Shown here: in pieces, positions 23,423 to 32,354 of the stretch
How the letters are laid out: the number at the start of each line of letters is the position of its first letter
How positions within the stretch are numbered: the stretch's first letter is position 1
Assembly (NCBI GenBank): GCA_903894475.1
Contig: CAITQH010000228.1
Location: 1-59,630, forward strand
DNA: 59,630 nucleotides
Source of the DNA: an uncultured beta proteobacterium
GTDB taxonomy: Bacteria; Pseudomonadota; Gammaproteobacteria; Burkholderiales; Burkholderiaceae_C
Direction: 5' to 3'
Notes under the pieces: model-generated
Told to the model about the DNA's origin: nothing
The model's database searches: none
What the model saw: the letters and a program-made list of their open reading frames with translations, nothing else
Translations under genes and position numbers: made by a program

Positions 23423-23698
23423 ATGGACCATCCGACCGTCACTTCAGGCAACGCGGCACCGATTCCGAAGATCATGATCGTCGACGACAGCCCCTACATT
23501 CGTCGCCTGCTGGTTGCTCTGTTATCCAGGAAATATGCAATTATTGAAGCCGATAGCAGTGTGTCTGCACTGCAACTAGCCAAAGTGGAGGCGCGCAGGC
23601 GCGGTGCTGATAGCTACTTCCTCAAGCCCTTCAGCCCATGCGCTGTTGCCGCCTGGGTGGAGAGCCGTCTGAGCTCACCAGCGCCTCTGTTGCAGTAG
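23423..23698 (+). pseudogene. Response-regulator receiver remnant with internal deletion
   Basis: The readable core starts PKIMIVDDSPYIRRLLVALLSRKYAIIEADSSVSALQLAKVE, which is the first half of a CheY-like domain including the acidic pocket. It jumps straight to ARRRGADSYFLKPFSPCAVAAWVESRL, the end of the domain. The middle 40-45 residues, holding the phosphoacceptor aspartate and the following strand with its Thr/Ser, are missing without a frameshift. The reading frame is open further upstream (ATGs at 23342 and 23210), but that part resembles no domain. It could be a decayed gene or a short protein with a non-signalling fold. No histidine kinase is nearby. Confidence 0.6.
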
Positions 23699-23798
23699 TT
23701 TTGCGCTGGCATTTCGCCTATCAGTTTTGGTCAGCATTCGACCCTGGGCAGAAACGGTAGTTACGAGTTCGGCTTAAGCCTGAGCCTGAGCCTGGAAT

Positions 23799-26700
23799 CT
23801 AGGCGCGCCGTAAATCCAGTGTGAACGGAAACTCCCGGCTCGCCGCCACGTTGATGGTGGCCGGTGGCACGACCAACGCGCCGGGCGTGTGGCCCATGGC
23901 GGCAAAGCGCGACATACGCCGGCTCTCCGCCTCATAAGCGTTGACCGGAAAAGTATCGGGGTTCAGCCCCCCCGGATGGGCCACGTGGTACTGGCAGCCG
24001 CCGAGCGAGCGCTTCATCCAGGTATCGACAATGTCAAAGGTCAGCGGGGTGTCGATGCCGATGCTCGGGTGCAATGCCGAAGGCGGATTCCATGCCTTGT
24101 AGCGCACGCCGGCGGCGTACTCGCCGGTAGTGCCGGTGGATTGCAGGGGCAGGGCGCGACCGTTGCAGGTGACCACGTAGCGGCTCTGGTTCAGGCCCGT
24201 CACATGAACTTCCATGCGCTCCAGCGACGAGTCGACGTAGCGCGCGGTGCCGCCGGGCGCACCTTCCTCGCCCATCACGTGCCAGGGTTCCAGCGCATTG
24301 CGCAGTGTGAGCTCGATGCTGGCTGCATGGACCGTGCCGACGATCGGGAAGCGGAACTCGAAGTGCGGCGCAAACCAACTCGTATCGAAAGCGTAGCCGG
24401 CGCCACGCAGCTCGGCCATGACGTCGTCAAAGTCGAGCCGGATGAAGGTTGGTAACAGGAAGCGGTCATGCAACTCGGTACCCCAGCGCGTTGCCGGTGC
24501 CTTGTACGGCGTCTTCCAGAAACGTGCCACCAGCGAGCGCAGCAGGAGTTGCTGCACCACGCTCATGCGCGGGTGGGGTGGCATCTCGAAGGCACGAAGC
24601 TCCAGCAGGCCGAGGCGTCCGGTGGCGGAGTCGGGCGAGTACATCTTGTCGATGGAGAACTCGCTGCGGTGCGTGTTGCCGGTGGCATCGATCAGGATGT
24701 TGCGCAGCGTGCGGTCCACTAACCACGGTGGCATGGGATGGCCCCCACGCTCCCCCACTTGGTGTGGGTCGCTGCCCCCCGAGGAGGCCAATTTTCCTAG
24801 GGGCGGCCCTTCGGAAAATTTGCCGTGCAGTTCGCGGTTCTTGTAGATCTGCTCGATGGCGATTTCAAGCTCGTAGAGCTGGTCGTTGCGCGCTTCGTCA
24901 ACGCGCGGTGCCTGACTCGTGGGGCCAACGAACATGCCGCTGAACAGGTAGCTCAGGCTCGGGTGGTTATGCCAGAACAGCAGCAGGCTGGCCAGCAGCT
25001 CGGGCTTGCGCAGGAACGGGCTGTCGGCCGGTGTCGCTCCGCCCATCACAAAATGGTTGCCACCGCCGGTACCGGTATGGCGTCCATCTTTCATGAACTT
25101 CTCGGCAGACAGGCGCGACGCGAAAGCCACCTGGTACAGAAACTCGGTGTTTCGGACGAGTTCGCCCCAGTTCGTCACCGCGTGAATATTGACCTCGATG
25201 ACGCCCGGGTCGGGTGTGACCTGCAGAAGCTTCAAGCGCGGGTCGCGCGGCGGCGGGTAGCCTTCGAGCACGATCTGCACGCCCAAGCTCTGCGCAGTGG
25301 CTTCGATGGCCGTGAGCAGTTCCAGATAGTCTTCCAGCTTTTCCAGTGGCGGCATGAAGATGTAGAGCACGCCAGACTTCTCGCCCACCGCTTCGGCCTT
25401 GGGGCCGCTGGCGCGGCGCGGGTCACGCACTTCCACACACAGGGCGGTGCGGGTGATCCAGTGCGCTGATTCCTGGGGTTTGGGAATGCGAGCGAAGTTC
25501 TCCGGCTCAAACTGCGCAGCGCTCTGCGCGCTAGCGGCTAGCGTACCGGTGCCTGAAGCGGTGGTGCTCTGAAATTTTCGTTCTGCCTCGATGCCAGGTC
25601 CGGTGCCGGACAGGTAAGGTGAAGCACCGGCCGGGGCGATTGCCTGCACGCTGGGTGTGTAGCGCGCCGCCAAGGCGTCATGCGCGGGCAGTGCGTCACG
25701 CGCTGCGCTCGGGTCCTGCTCCACCAGGTACGGGTAGTCGCTCTCGCTGACCCAGGGCAGCGAGTCCAGCGGCAGTCGCAGGCCCATGGGCGAGTCGCCG
25801 GGCATCAGGTACATGCGCTCGTCGCGCAGGAACCATGATCCGGTGGTCCAACCGGTGCCAGCCGAGCCCGGCTTCTCCGCCACCTTGATTGGCAACACAT
25901 AGCCGACGACGGAGTCGAGCTTTTGCTCAAAGACCCGGCGCAGGCGCGCGCGTTCCATCTCGTCGTCGAGCTTCGAATTGAATGGGTCGACGTTGGTTGG
26001 CAGACGCCGCTCCCGCCACAGGTAATACCAGACGTCTTCGTAGGCGCTTTGCATGAACTTGTCGGTAACGCCGAGCTTGGCGGCCAACGTCTGCGTGAAT
26101 CGCTTCGCATCGTCGCTGGTGTAATGGGTCGGCGCGCGTTCATCGGTAAAGAGCGCCGGGTTGGCCCACACGGCCTCGTGGTCGGCACGCCAGTAAATGT
26201 TCAAGGCCCAACGTGGCAACTGCTCGCCCGGATACCACTTGCCCTGGCCGAAGTGCAGAAAGCCGCCGCTTCCATATTCGGTGCGCAGTTTCTGCACCAA
26301 TTCGGTGGCAAAACCGCGCTTGGTGGGGCCCAGCGCCTCGGTGTTCCATTCTGGTGCGTCACGGTCATCCACCGCCACAAAAGTGGGCTCGCCGCCCATC
26401 GTCAACCGCACATCGCCGCTCTTGAGCTCCTCATCTACCGCGCTGCCCAAGGCCATGACATCGGCCCATTGTTCTTCGCTATAGGGCTTCGTGACGCGGG
26501 GTGACTCGTAGATACGGGTCACGGCCATGTGGTGGGCAAAGGTGACCTCGCACTTGTCCATGCCGCCCTCAATCGGTGCCGCGCCGGAAGGCTGTGGCGT
26601 GCAGGCGAGCGGAATATGCCCTTCACCGGCCAGCAGGCCCGAGGTGGCATCCAGGCCGACCCAGCCGGCGCCGGGCAGGTAGACCTCGCACCAGGCGTGC

Positions 26701-27383
26701 AGGTCGGTGAAGTCAACTTCGGTGCCGCTCGGACCATCGAGTGATTTCACATCAGGCTTCAACTGAATCAGGTAGCCAGACACAAAGCGCGCCGCCAGAC
26801 CGCAGTGGCGCAGCAGTTGCACCAGCAGCCAGGCCGAATCGCGGCAGGAGCCGGAACCGAGCTTGATCGTCTCGTCGGGCGACTGCACGCCGGGCTCCAT
26901 GCGGATCAAATAGCTGATGTCCTTGTGCACCATCTGGTTCACCGCCACCAGAAAATCGATGGTGCGGCGCTTGCGCCGGTCGATGCGTGCGAGGCAGGCC
27001 TTGATGCGCTTGGTCAGGTGCTCGGTTGCCAGGTAGGGCGCCAGTTCCTGCTTGAGCAGCGCTTCGTAGTTGAAAGGGTATTTCTCGGCGCTGGGCTCCA
27101 GAAAGAAGTCAAACGGGTTGTACACCGCCATTTCCACCACCAGATCCACCGTGACCTTGAACTCGCGCGTCTTCTTCTCAAAGACCAGACGGCCCTGGTA
27201 GTTGGCAAACGGATCCTGCTGCCAGTTGATGAAGTGCTGCGCCGGTTCCACCTTGAGCGAATACGAGATGATCTTGCTGCGGCAATGCGGTGCCGGGCGC
27301 AAACGGATCACCTGTGGCCCCAGATTGACCAGCCGGTCGTATTTGTAGTGCGTGACGTGGTTCAGGGCGGCGTGAATGGACAT
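23799..27383 (-). CDS. Transglutaminase-like / DUF2126 putative amidoligase protein
   Basis: A very large (1194-residue) cytosolic protein. Residues 1-290 are a transglutaminase N-terminal plus catalytic domain with C180 (GSGSCRDSAW), H229 (TDLHAWCEVY) and D245 (VGLDATSG). The remaining 900 residues are the DUF2126 region, annotated in Pfam as a putative amidoligase, with blocks LTMGGEPTFVAVDDRDAPEWN, GRHTGTGGGNHFVMGGATPADSP and TGNTHRSEFSIDKMYSPDS. Proteins like this often sit next to ATP-grasp/alpha-E and small transglutaminase genes, which here lie 13.6 kb away at 6.6-10.2 kb. A 69-base in-frame repeat insertion interrupts the DUF2126 part. The start at 27383 faces the thioesterase-GNAT gene. 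Confidence 0.9.
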   Translation of the reverse strand: MSIHAALNHVTHYKYDRLVNLGPQVIRLRPAPHCRSKIISYSLKVEPAQHFINWQQDPFANYQGRLVFEKKTREFKVTVDLVVEMAVYNPFDFFLEPSAEKYPFNYEALLKQELAPYLATEHLTKRIKACLARIDRRKRRTIDFLVAVNQMVHKDISYLIRMEPGVQSPDETIKLGSGSCRDSAWLLVQLLRHCGLAARFVSGYLIQLKPDVKSLDGPSGTEVDFTDLHAWCEVYLPGAGWVGLDATSGLLAGEGHIPLACTPQPSGAAPIEGGMDKCEVTFAHHMAVTRIYESPRVTKPYSEEQWADVMALGSAVDEELKSGDVRLTMGGEPTFVAVDDRDAPEWNTEALGPTKRGFATELVQKLRTEYGSGGFLHFGQGKWYPGEQLPRWALNIYWRADHEAVWANPALFTDERAPTHYTSDDAKRFTQTLAAKLGVTDKFMQSAYEDVWYYLWRERRLPTNVDPFNSKLDDEMERARLRRVFEQKLDSVVGYVLPIKVAEKPGSAGTGWTTGSWFLRDERMYLMPGDSPMGLRLPLDSLPWVSESDYPYLVEQDPSAARDALPAHDALAARYTPSVQAIAPAGASPYLSGTGPGIEAERKFQSTTASGTGTLAASAQSAAQFEPENFARIPKPQESAHWITRTALCVEVRDPRRASGPKAEAVGEKSGVLYIFMPPLEKLEDYLELLTAIEATAQSLGVQIVLEGYPPPRDPRLKLLQVTPDPGVIEVNIHAVTNWGELVRNTEFLYQVAFASRLSAEKFMKDGRHTGTGGGNHFVMGGATPADSPFLRKPELLASLLLFWHNHPSLSYLFSGMFVGPTSQAPRVDEARNDQLYELEIAIEQIYKNRELHGKFSEGPPLGKLASSGGSDPHQVGERGGHPMPPWLVDRTLRNILIDATGNTHRSEFSIDKMYSPDSATGRLGLLELRAFEMPPHPRMSVVQQLLLRSLVARFWKTPYKAPATRWGTELHDRFLLPTFIRLDFDDVMAELRGAGYAFDTSWFAPHFEFRFPIVGTVHAASIELTLRNALEPWHVMGEEGAPGGTARYVDSSLERMEVHVTGLNQSRYVVTCNGRALPLQSTGTTGEYAAGVRYKAWNPPSALHPSIGIDTPLTFDIVDTWMKRSLGGCQYHVAHPGGLNPDTFPVNAYEAESRRMSRFAAMGHTPGALVVPPATINVAASREFPFTLDLRRA
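24732..24800 (-). repeat. In-frame palindromic repeat inserted in the DUF2126 gene
   Basis: The 69 bases encode 23 residues (LGKLASSGGSDPHQVGERGG, then HPM) placed between ...EGPP and PPWLVDRTLRNILIDATGNTHR, which in relatives run together as I recall. The DNA is rich in c/g runs (gcccccacgctcccccactt, ggtgtgggtc, gccccccgagg), the hallmark of a Comamonadaceae intergenic repeat family. The insertion keeps the frame and creates no stop. Confidence 0.55.
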
Positions 27384-27438
27384 AATCTACTTGACTAGCA
27401 ATGTTGGTGCCATGGCAGTTTGCGTGTAGGATAAAACC

Positions 27439-28305
27439 ATGACTGATTTGACACGCACCGATTTTCGCTTCTTTCACCGCCTGCGGGTGCGCTGGGCCGA
27501 AGTGGATCTGCAAAAGATCGTTTTCAATGCCCACTATCTGATGTACTTTGACACGGCGATCGCTGACTATTGGCGAGCACTGGCATTACCCTACTACATC
27601 ACCATGCATGCATTGGAGGGTGACCTGTTCGTGAAGAAGGCGACAGTGGAATACGATGGATCAGCCAGGCTTGACGATCAACTCGATGTTGGCATCAAGT
27701 GCGCCCGCATCGGGACTTCATCGATGCTGTACCAATGCGCCATTTTTCGTGGCGAGGAGCATTTGATCCGCTGCGAACTGGTTTACGTTTTTGCCGACCC
27801 TGCGACGCAGAAATCCAAGCCGGTGCCGGCATCGTTCAAAGATATCTTGCTGGCGTATGAGGCGGGCGAGCCCATGGTCCGCATGGAAGTCGGTAGCTGG
27901 CAGCAGCTTGGCGTGGAGGCAGGCCAGCTACGCACTGAGGTGTTTGTAGAGGAGCAGCGCATCCCCGTCGAGATGGAATGGGACGCCGCCGACCAGACCG
28001 CCATCCATGCGCTGGCGCGTAACCGCATGGGCCTGGCCGTAGCCACCGGACGCCTGCTGCAACACGCCCCCGGCGTCGGCCGCATCGGCCGCATGGCCGT
28101 CAGCCGGGTGCTGCGTGGTTCCAATTTGGGACGAGAGGTTTTGCAGGCCTTGATGCGCGCAGCGACGGAGCGCGGAGATCGCGAAGTGCTGCTGCACGCG
28201 CAACGCAGCGCACGGGGTTTTTATGAGCGACTCGGTTTTGTGCCACGCGGTGAGTCCTTCGAGGAAGCCGGCATTGTGCACATCGAGATGGTGCACCCCC
28301 TTTGA
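27439..28305 (+). CDS. Fusion of YbgC-like acyl-CoA thioesterase and GNAT acetyltransferase
   Basis: A 288-residue two-domain protein. Residues 1-145 are a hotdog-fold thioesterase of the YbgC/4-hydroxybenzoyl-CoA thioesterase type, with the catalytic aspartate D23 in RVRWAEVDLQKIVFNAHYLMYFD. Residues 150-288 are a GNAT N-acetyltransferase: RTEVFVEEQRIPVEMEWDAAD at its start, RIGRMAVSRVLRGSNLGREVLQ as the acetyl-CoA loop, and ARGFYERLGFVPRG at the end. The fusion suggests sequential use of acyl-CoA substrates, but neither substrate is known. It is divergent from the DUF2126 gene across 55 bases; agga precedes the ATG. Confidence 0.88.
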   Translation: MTDLTRTDFRFFHRLRVRWAEVDLQKIVFNAHYLMYFDTAIADYWRALALPYYITMHALEGDLFVKKATVEYDGSARLDDQLDVGIKCARIGTSSMLYQCAIFRGEEHLIRCELVYVFADPATQKSKPVPASFKDILLAYEAGEPMVRMEVGSWQQLGVEAGQLRTEVFVEEQRIPVEMEWDAADQTAIHALARNRMGLAVATGRLLQHAPGVGRIGRMAVSRVLRGSNLGREVLQALMRAATERGDREVLLHAQRSARGFYERLGFVPRGESFEEAGIVHIEMVHPL

Positions 28306-28317
28306 CCCTTCGAACGA

Positions 28318-29250
28318 TCAGATGTCGGCTAGCAAAGGGTAGGGCGGCGGATTAACGACAACGGTCTGACCGCTGACTGAATCCAGGTGCAGAGCGCCAG
28401 CTTGCGCGGCAGAAAGCTGCATCGAGACGATCGCGTCATAGCCCCCTCCAGGCGCCTGCGCCGCCTGCGCCACGGTGCCGCAGGGCTGGTCCGGATCGGC
28501 CTCCTGAAATACTTCGTCGCCCGTCTTCATGGGCGCCTCTGAATGCGCCAGAAAAGCGCGGCGCTTCAGGGTGCCACGAAACTGGCTGCGCGCCACCACT
28601 TCCTGACCCGGGTAACAGCCCTTCTTGAAATTGACGCCACCCACCGACTCGTAATTGAGCATCTGCGGCACAAAAACCTGCGCTACTGGTTCGCTGATCA
28701 TGGCAATGCCGCTGCGCACCTCGCTCCAGAGCCAGTCCTGCAGACTCAGGCTCGGGCCAGCCGGTGCGTCCTTCGCCGCCGGAGCCAGCCACAAGGCGCG
28801 GGCCACGCCGTCGGCCGGGTACAGACCAAGGATCATGGCATCACCTTCGTCGCGTCGAACCCAGGGTTGCATCGGGCCATCGCTCACCGCTTCAAGCGCC
28901 GCGCCGGCGAGACCAAAGATCGCATAGTCGACGCTGGTGTCGCTCAGTTTGACCTTGGCACGCATGACGAATCGCGACAAGTTCTTGAGTGTGGTCGCCA
29001 GCAGGTCCTGGCTGCAAATCAGAAGGATTTCGGTCGGACTGCGCTTGATCGCGTAAAAGCTGGCCAGCATCCGGCCCTGCGCCGAGCAATAGGCAGCCAG
29101 CCTGGCCTCGGATGAGCCCAGCTGCAATATGTCCTGCGTCAATTGCCCATGCAGAAAGGAGGCGGCGTCAATTCCCTCGGCCCGGATAACACCCAGGTGT
29201 GCCAGTTGCACCACGCCATTGAGTTTGCTTTGCATGAGGTGAATTATCAT
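28318..29250 (-). CDS. ygfZ: Folate-binding protein YgfZ (Fe-S cluster repair)
   Basis: Tetrahydrofolate-dependent protein related to GcvT and IBA57, needed for the activity or repair of certain Fe-S enzymes under oxidative stress. The 310-residue sequence has the GcvT-like beginning LGVIRAEGIDAASFLHGQLTQDI and the diagnostic motif KGCYPGQEVVAR with its conserved cysteine. The start at 29250 is uncertain: an in-frame ATG at 29235 would remove five residues, and neither has a clear Shine-Dalgarno. It is divergent from mltG, an arrangement seen in many betaproteobacteria. Confidence 0.92.
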   Translation of the reverse strand: MIIHLMQSKLNGVVQLAHLGVIRAEGIDAASFLHGQLTQDILQLGSSEARLAAYCSAQGRMLASFYAIKRSPTEILLICSQDLLATTLKNLSRFVMRAKVKLSDTSVDYAIFGLAGAALEAVSDGPMQPWVRRDEGDAMILGLYPADGVARALWLAPAAKDAPAGPSLSLQDWLWSEVRSGIAMISEPVAQVFVPQMLNYESVGGVNFKKGCYPGQEVVARSQFRGTLKRRAFLAHSEAPMKTGDEVFQEADPDQPCGTVAQAAQAPGGGYDAIVSMQLSAAQAGALHLDSVSGQTVVVNPPPYPLLADI

Positions 29251-29282
29251 CCCCCGTCGAATTCATACAAGGCTGTAGGGCT

Positions 29283-30275
29283 GTGCGTCTTTTTTTTACT
29301 GTTGTGAAGTGGCTGCTTGCGCTGGCACTCCTGCTCGGCGGCGCCGCCGTCTGGTGGGTCAACCAGAGCCTGCGCCTGTCTGGTGAAACGGTTGATCTGT
29401 CGATCGAGCCGGGCACACCCGTGCGCGCAGTGGCGCAATTGGTCAGTGAGTCAGGCGTCGACGTGAATCCGACACTGTTGTACTGGTGGTTTCGCCTCTC
29501 AGGCCAGGCACGCCTGATCCGCGCCGGCAGCTACGAGCTTGAGGCCGATGCAAGCCCGCGAAGTCTGCTGCAAAAACTGGTGCGTGGCGAAGAGGCACTG
29601 CGCGCGGTGACGCTGGTCGAGGGCTGGACCTTCAGCCAGGTTCGCACAGCGCTGGCCAAGGCCGAGCAACTTAAACCCGAATCCAAAGGACTGCCAGACT
29701 ACATGATCATGAAGGTGCTGGGAAGGCCGGGCCTGCATCCGGAAGGTCGCTTTTTCCCGGACACCTACACCTACGCCAAGGGCAGCAGCGACCTGGCGGT
29801 GCTCAAGCGTGCCCTGCGCGCGATGGACAGGAATCTGGAGTCGGTGTGGCGTCAGCGCTCGCCCGATGCGCCGCTCAAAACGCCGGAGCAGGCGCTGATT
29901 CTGGCCAGCATCGTCGAGAAGGAGACAGGGCGCCCCAGTGACCGGCCCATGATTGCCGGTGTCTTTGCGAACCGCTTGCGTATCGGCATGATGCTGCAAA
30001 CCGATCCGACCGTGATTTACGGTATGGGTGACGCTTTTGACGGCAACCTGCGCAAGCGGGACCTGCAAGCCGACACACCCTGGAACACCTACACGCGAGC
30101 CGGCCTGCCTCCGACACCGATTGCCATGCCAGGCAAACCTGCGCTGCTGGCGGCGGTGCGACCGGCAGTCAGCAAAGCGCTGTATTTTGTGGCGCGCGGC
30201 GACGGCAGCAGCGAATTCAGTGCCAGTCTGGAAGAGCACAATCGGGCTGTCAACAAATACCAGCGCGCGCACTGA
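29283..30275 (+). CDS. mltG: Endolytic murein transglycosylase MltG
   Basis: Inner-membrane enzyme that cleaves nascent peptidoglycan strands and so sets glycan chain ends. The 330-residue protein begins at a GTG and has one N-terminal membrane anchor (residues 3-26). It is followed by a LysM-like segment (IEPGTPVRAVAQLVSESGVDV) and the catalytic YceG domain with GRFFPDTYTYAKGSSD, ILASIVEKETGRPSDRPMIAGVFANRL (containing the catalytic glutamate) and LQTDPTVIYGMG. It is upstream of tmk and holB, the usual mltG-tmk-holB operon. Confidence 0.94.
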   Translation: MRLFFTVVKWLLALALLLGGAAVWWVNQSLRLSGETVDLSIEPGTPVRAVAQLVSESGVDVNPTLLYWWFRLSGQARLIRAGSYELEADASPRSLLQKLVRGEEALRAVTLVEGWTFSQVRTALAKAEQLKPESKGLPDYMIMKVLGRPGLHPEGRFFPDTYTYAKGSSDLAVLKRALRAMDRNLESVWRQRSPDAPLKTPEQALILASIVEKETGRPSDRPMIAGVFANRLRIGMMLQTDPTVIYGMGDAFDGNLRKRDLQADTPWNTYTRAGLPPTPIAMPGKPALLAAVRPAVSKALYFVARGDGSSEFSASLEEHNRAVNKYQRAH

Positions 30276-30293
30276 CGCAGTGAATAAAGTCAT

Positions 30294-30941
30294 ATGACAA
30301 CAGGCGGCCTCTTCATCAGTTTCGAGGGCATCGACGGTGCCGGAAAATCCACCCACATCGAGGCATTGGCGCAGGCCTTTCGCGCCCATGGCAGGACGGT
30401 GACGCTGTCGCGCGAGCCCGGCGGTACGCCGCTGGCGGAAAAGCTTCGTTCTCTGGTGCTCAACGATGCGATGGACGCCATGACCGAAGCGCTGCTGGTG
30501 TTCGCGGCGCGGCGCGATCACCTGAAGCAGTTGATCGAACCGGCATTGGCGCAAGGCGCCGTTGTGCTGTGCGACCGCTTTACCGATGCCAGCTTTGCCT
30601 ACCAGGGCGCCGGGCGCGGCTTTGATTTGAAGCTGCTGTCGGTGCTGGAGCAGATGGTGCAGGCGATCCCTGGCGAGCAGAGTGACGCGATTCGCCAACC
30701 GGACCTGACGATCTGGTTTGACCTGCCGGCGCCCATCGCCGCCAGTCGCCTGGCGTTGACCCGCGCGCCTGACAAGTTCGAAGCGCAACCGCTTGAGTTT
30801 TTCAGCCGCGTTGCTGGCGGCTATTTGCAGCGCATGAACGCCAACGCTGGGCGCTTCGCCCGCATTGATGCGAACGCCTCGCGCGAGGCGGTCTGGCGCC
30901 AGGTGTTGCGGGCTGTGCAGGGCAGAGGCTGGCTGGCATGA
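30294..30941 (+). CDS. tmk: Thymidylate kinase
   Basis: Phosphorylates dTMP to dTDP for DNA synthesis. The 215-residue sequence has the P-loop [11 protein letters not shown] (residues 10-20), the conserved [14 protein letters not shown] segment that binds dTMP, and [17 protein letters not shown] in the centre. Length and motifs match the bacterial family. Its stop overlaps the holB start by four bases, so the two genes are coupled. Confidence 0.96.
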   Translation: MTTGGLFISFEGIDGAGKSTHIEALAQAFRAHGRTVTLSREPGGTPLAEKLRSLVLNDAMDAMTEALLVFAARRDHLKQLIEPALAQGAVVLCDRFTDASFAYQGAGRGFDLKLLSVLEQMVQAIPGEQSDAIRQPDLTIWFDLPAPIAASRLALTRAPDKFEAQPLEFFSRVAGGYLQRMNANAGRFARIDANASREAVWRQVLRAVQGRGWLA

Positions 30942-31939
30942 GCGACAGCGCAGCAGCGCCCTGGATTGTTGCGCAGTGCAAGTCTTTACTGGCCCAGCGC
31001 GGTCATGCCTGGCTGTTGGCAGGGCCTTCCGGCCTGGGTCAGTACGATCTGGCACTGGCACTGGCGCGGGCCTGGCTTTGCGAGCGGCCATCGGCGCTGG
31101 GCGCCTGCGGCCTCTGCGGTAGTTGCCACGCCATCGATGTCCGCACCCATGCGGACCTGTGTGTGCTGATGCCTGAGACCGTGATGATGGATCTTGGCTG
31201 GCCGCTCGGCGAGTCAGCGCAGTCCGACATCGATGACAAGAAGCGCAAGGCGAGCAAGGAGATCCGCGTCGAGGCGATGCGCGATGCGGTCGAGTTTTCG
31301 CAGCGCACCAGCGCCAGAGGGCGCGGCAAGGCGGTACTGGTTTTTCCTGCGGAGCGCATGAATGTGGTTGCCGCCAACGCCCTGCTCAAGACGCTTGAGG
31401 AGCCGGCCGGGGATGTCCGGTTTGTGCTGGCCAGCGACGCGGCGTACCAGTTGCTGCCGACGATTCGCAGCCGTTGTCTGGCACACGCCATGACTTGGCC
31501 GTCACTTGAGGTTTCAGTAGCCTGGCTGCTGGAAAGAGGACTGAATGAGGAGCAGGCAAGGGTGATGCTGCAGGCTGCTGGCGGCCGTCCGCAGGATGCA
31601 TTGCAGATGTTTGAGGCCAAAGCAGATGCGCAAGCCTGGATCCTGTTGCCCAAGGCGATTGCCAGCGGCGATCTTGGCGCGTTCAGGGATTGGTCCGCGC
31701 CGCAAGTGGTCAGTGCACTGCAGAAGCTCTGTCATGACATGCTCGCGCTCAAGGTAGGTTCCGACACCCGCTTTTTCGATGCTGCTGACTTGCCTGCAGG
31801 CGGCTCTATCGCGTCTCTGACGGACTGGGCAAAGGCGCTGGCTGACAGCAAGCGCACGGCTGAACATCCGTTTAATGCGGGCCTGATGATGGAAGCGCTT
31901 GTGAGTCAGGCTCAAAACGCCCTAAACTCGGGATACTAG
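30938..31939 (+). CDS. holB: DNA polymerase III subunit delta'
   Basis: Clamp-loader subunit that acts as the stator of the DnaX complex. The 333-residue protein shows a degenerate P-loop, [11 protein letters not shown], with the lysine replaced by glutamine. This is normal for delta', which does not hydrolyse ATP. A zinc-finger-like cluster of cysteines lies at [14 protein letters not shown]. The AAA+ core continues with [22 protein letters not shown] and the SRC motif in [11 protein letters not shown]. It lies between tmk and a pilZ gene. Confidence 0.94.
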   Translation: MSDSAAAPWIVAQCKSLLAQRGHAWLLAGPSGLGQYDLALALARAWLCERPSALGACGLCGSCHAIDVRTHADLCVLMPETVMMDLGWPLGESAQSDIDDKKRKASKEIRVEAMRDAVEFSQRTSARGRGKAVLVFPAERMNVVAANALLKTLEEPAGDVRFVLASDAAYQLLPTIRSRCLAHAMTWPSLEVSVAWLLERGLNEEQARVMLQAAGGRPQDALQMFEAKADAQAWILLPKAIASGDLGAFRDWSAPQVVSALQKLCHDMLALKVGSDTRFFDAADLPAGGSIASLTDWAKALADSKRTAEHPFNAGLMMEALVSQAQNALNSGY

Positions 31940-31960
31940 TTACTGCCGACAAGTCCTTCG

Positions 31961-32311
31961 ATGCTATCCAGCCCGCGCCCCAGCGTCATTCAGTTGGCGA
32001 TCAAAGAAACAGCTGCCCTTTACGCGGCGTTCATCCCGCTGTTTGCAGAGGGCGGGATTTTCATTCCGTCGGTGCGTGAGTACAAATTGGGTGAGGATGT
32101 CTATGTTCTGTTGTCGCTGCCTGGCGATCCGGAGCGCTATCCGGTGGCGGGAAAAGTCGCCTGGATCACGCCTGCGAGGGCTGCCAATAGCCGCACGCAA
32201 GGGATTGGGATTCGCTTTCCCGAAGGTCCGAAGTCACAGGCGCTGAGGCAAAAAATCGAGGCGATATTGGGCAAACTGCTGGCATCGGATCGGCAAACAC
32301 AAACCATTTGA
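31961..32311 (+). CDS. pilZ: PilZ domain protein (type IV pilus type)
   Basis: A 116-residue single-domain PilZ protein: ALYAAFIPLFAEGGIFIPS, EDVYVLLSLPGDPERYPVAGKVAWITPA and QGIGIRFPEG. The position after holB is typical of the pilus-assembly PilZ, needed for twitching motility. This type often lacks the RxxxR and D/NxSxxG residues for cyclic-di-GMP, and the N terminus here shows no RxxxR, so c-di-GMP binding is doubtful. It is followed by a TatD-family gene. Confidence 0.9.
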   Translation: MLSSPRPSVIQLAIKETAALYAAFIPLFAEGGIFIPSVREYKLGEDVYVLLSLPGDPERYPVAGKVAWITPARAANSRTQGIGIRFPEGPKSQALRQKIEAILGKLLASDRQTQTI

Positions 32312-32354
32312 TCCTGCGGCTGGCTTGCAAGGGCCTGGCGTCACGTTTCCAGCC

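Noticed and set aside
27404-27438. Sigma-70-like promoter (ttggtg-17-taggat) giving a leaderless mRNA for the thioesterase-GNAT gene
   Set aside because: The taggat also serves as the ribosome-binding sequence before the ATG, so the match is probably coincidental.
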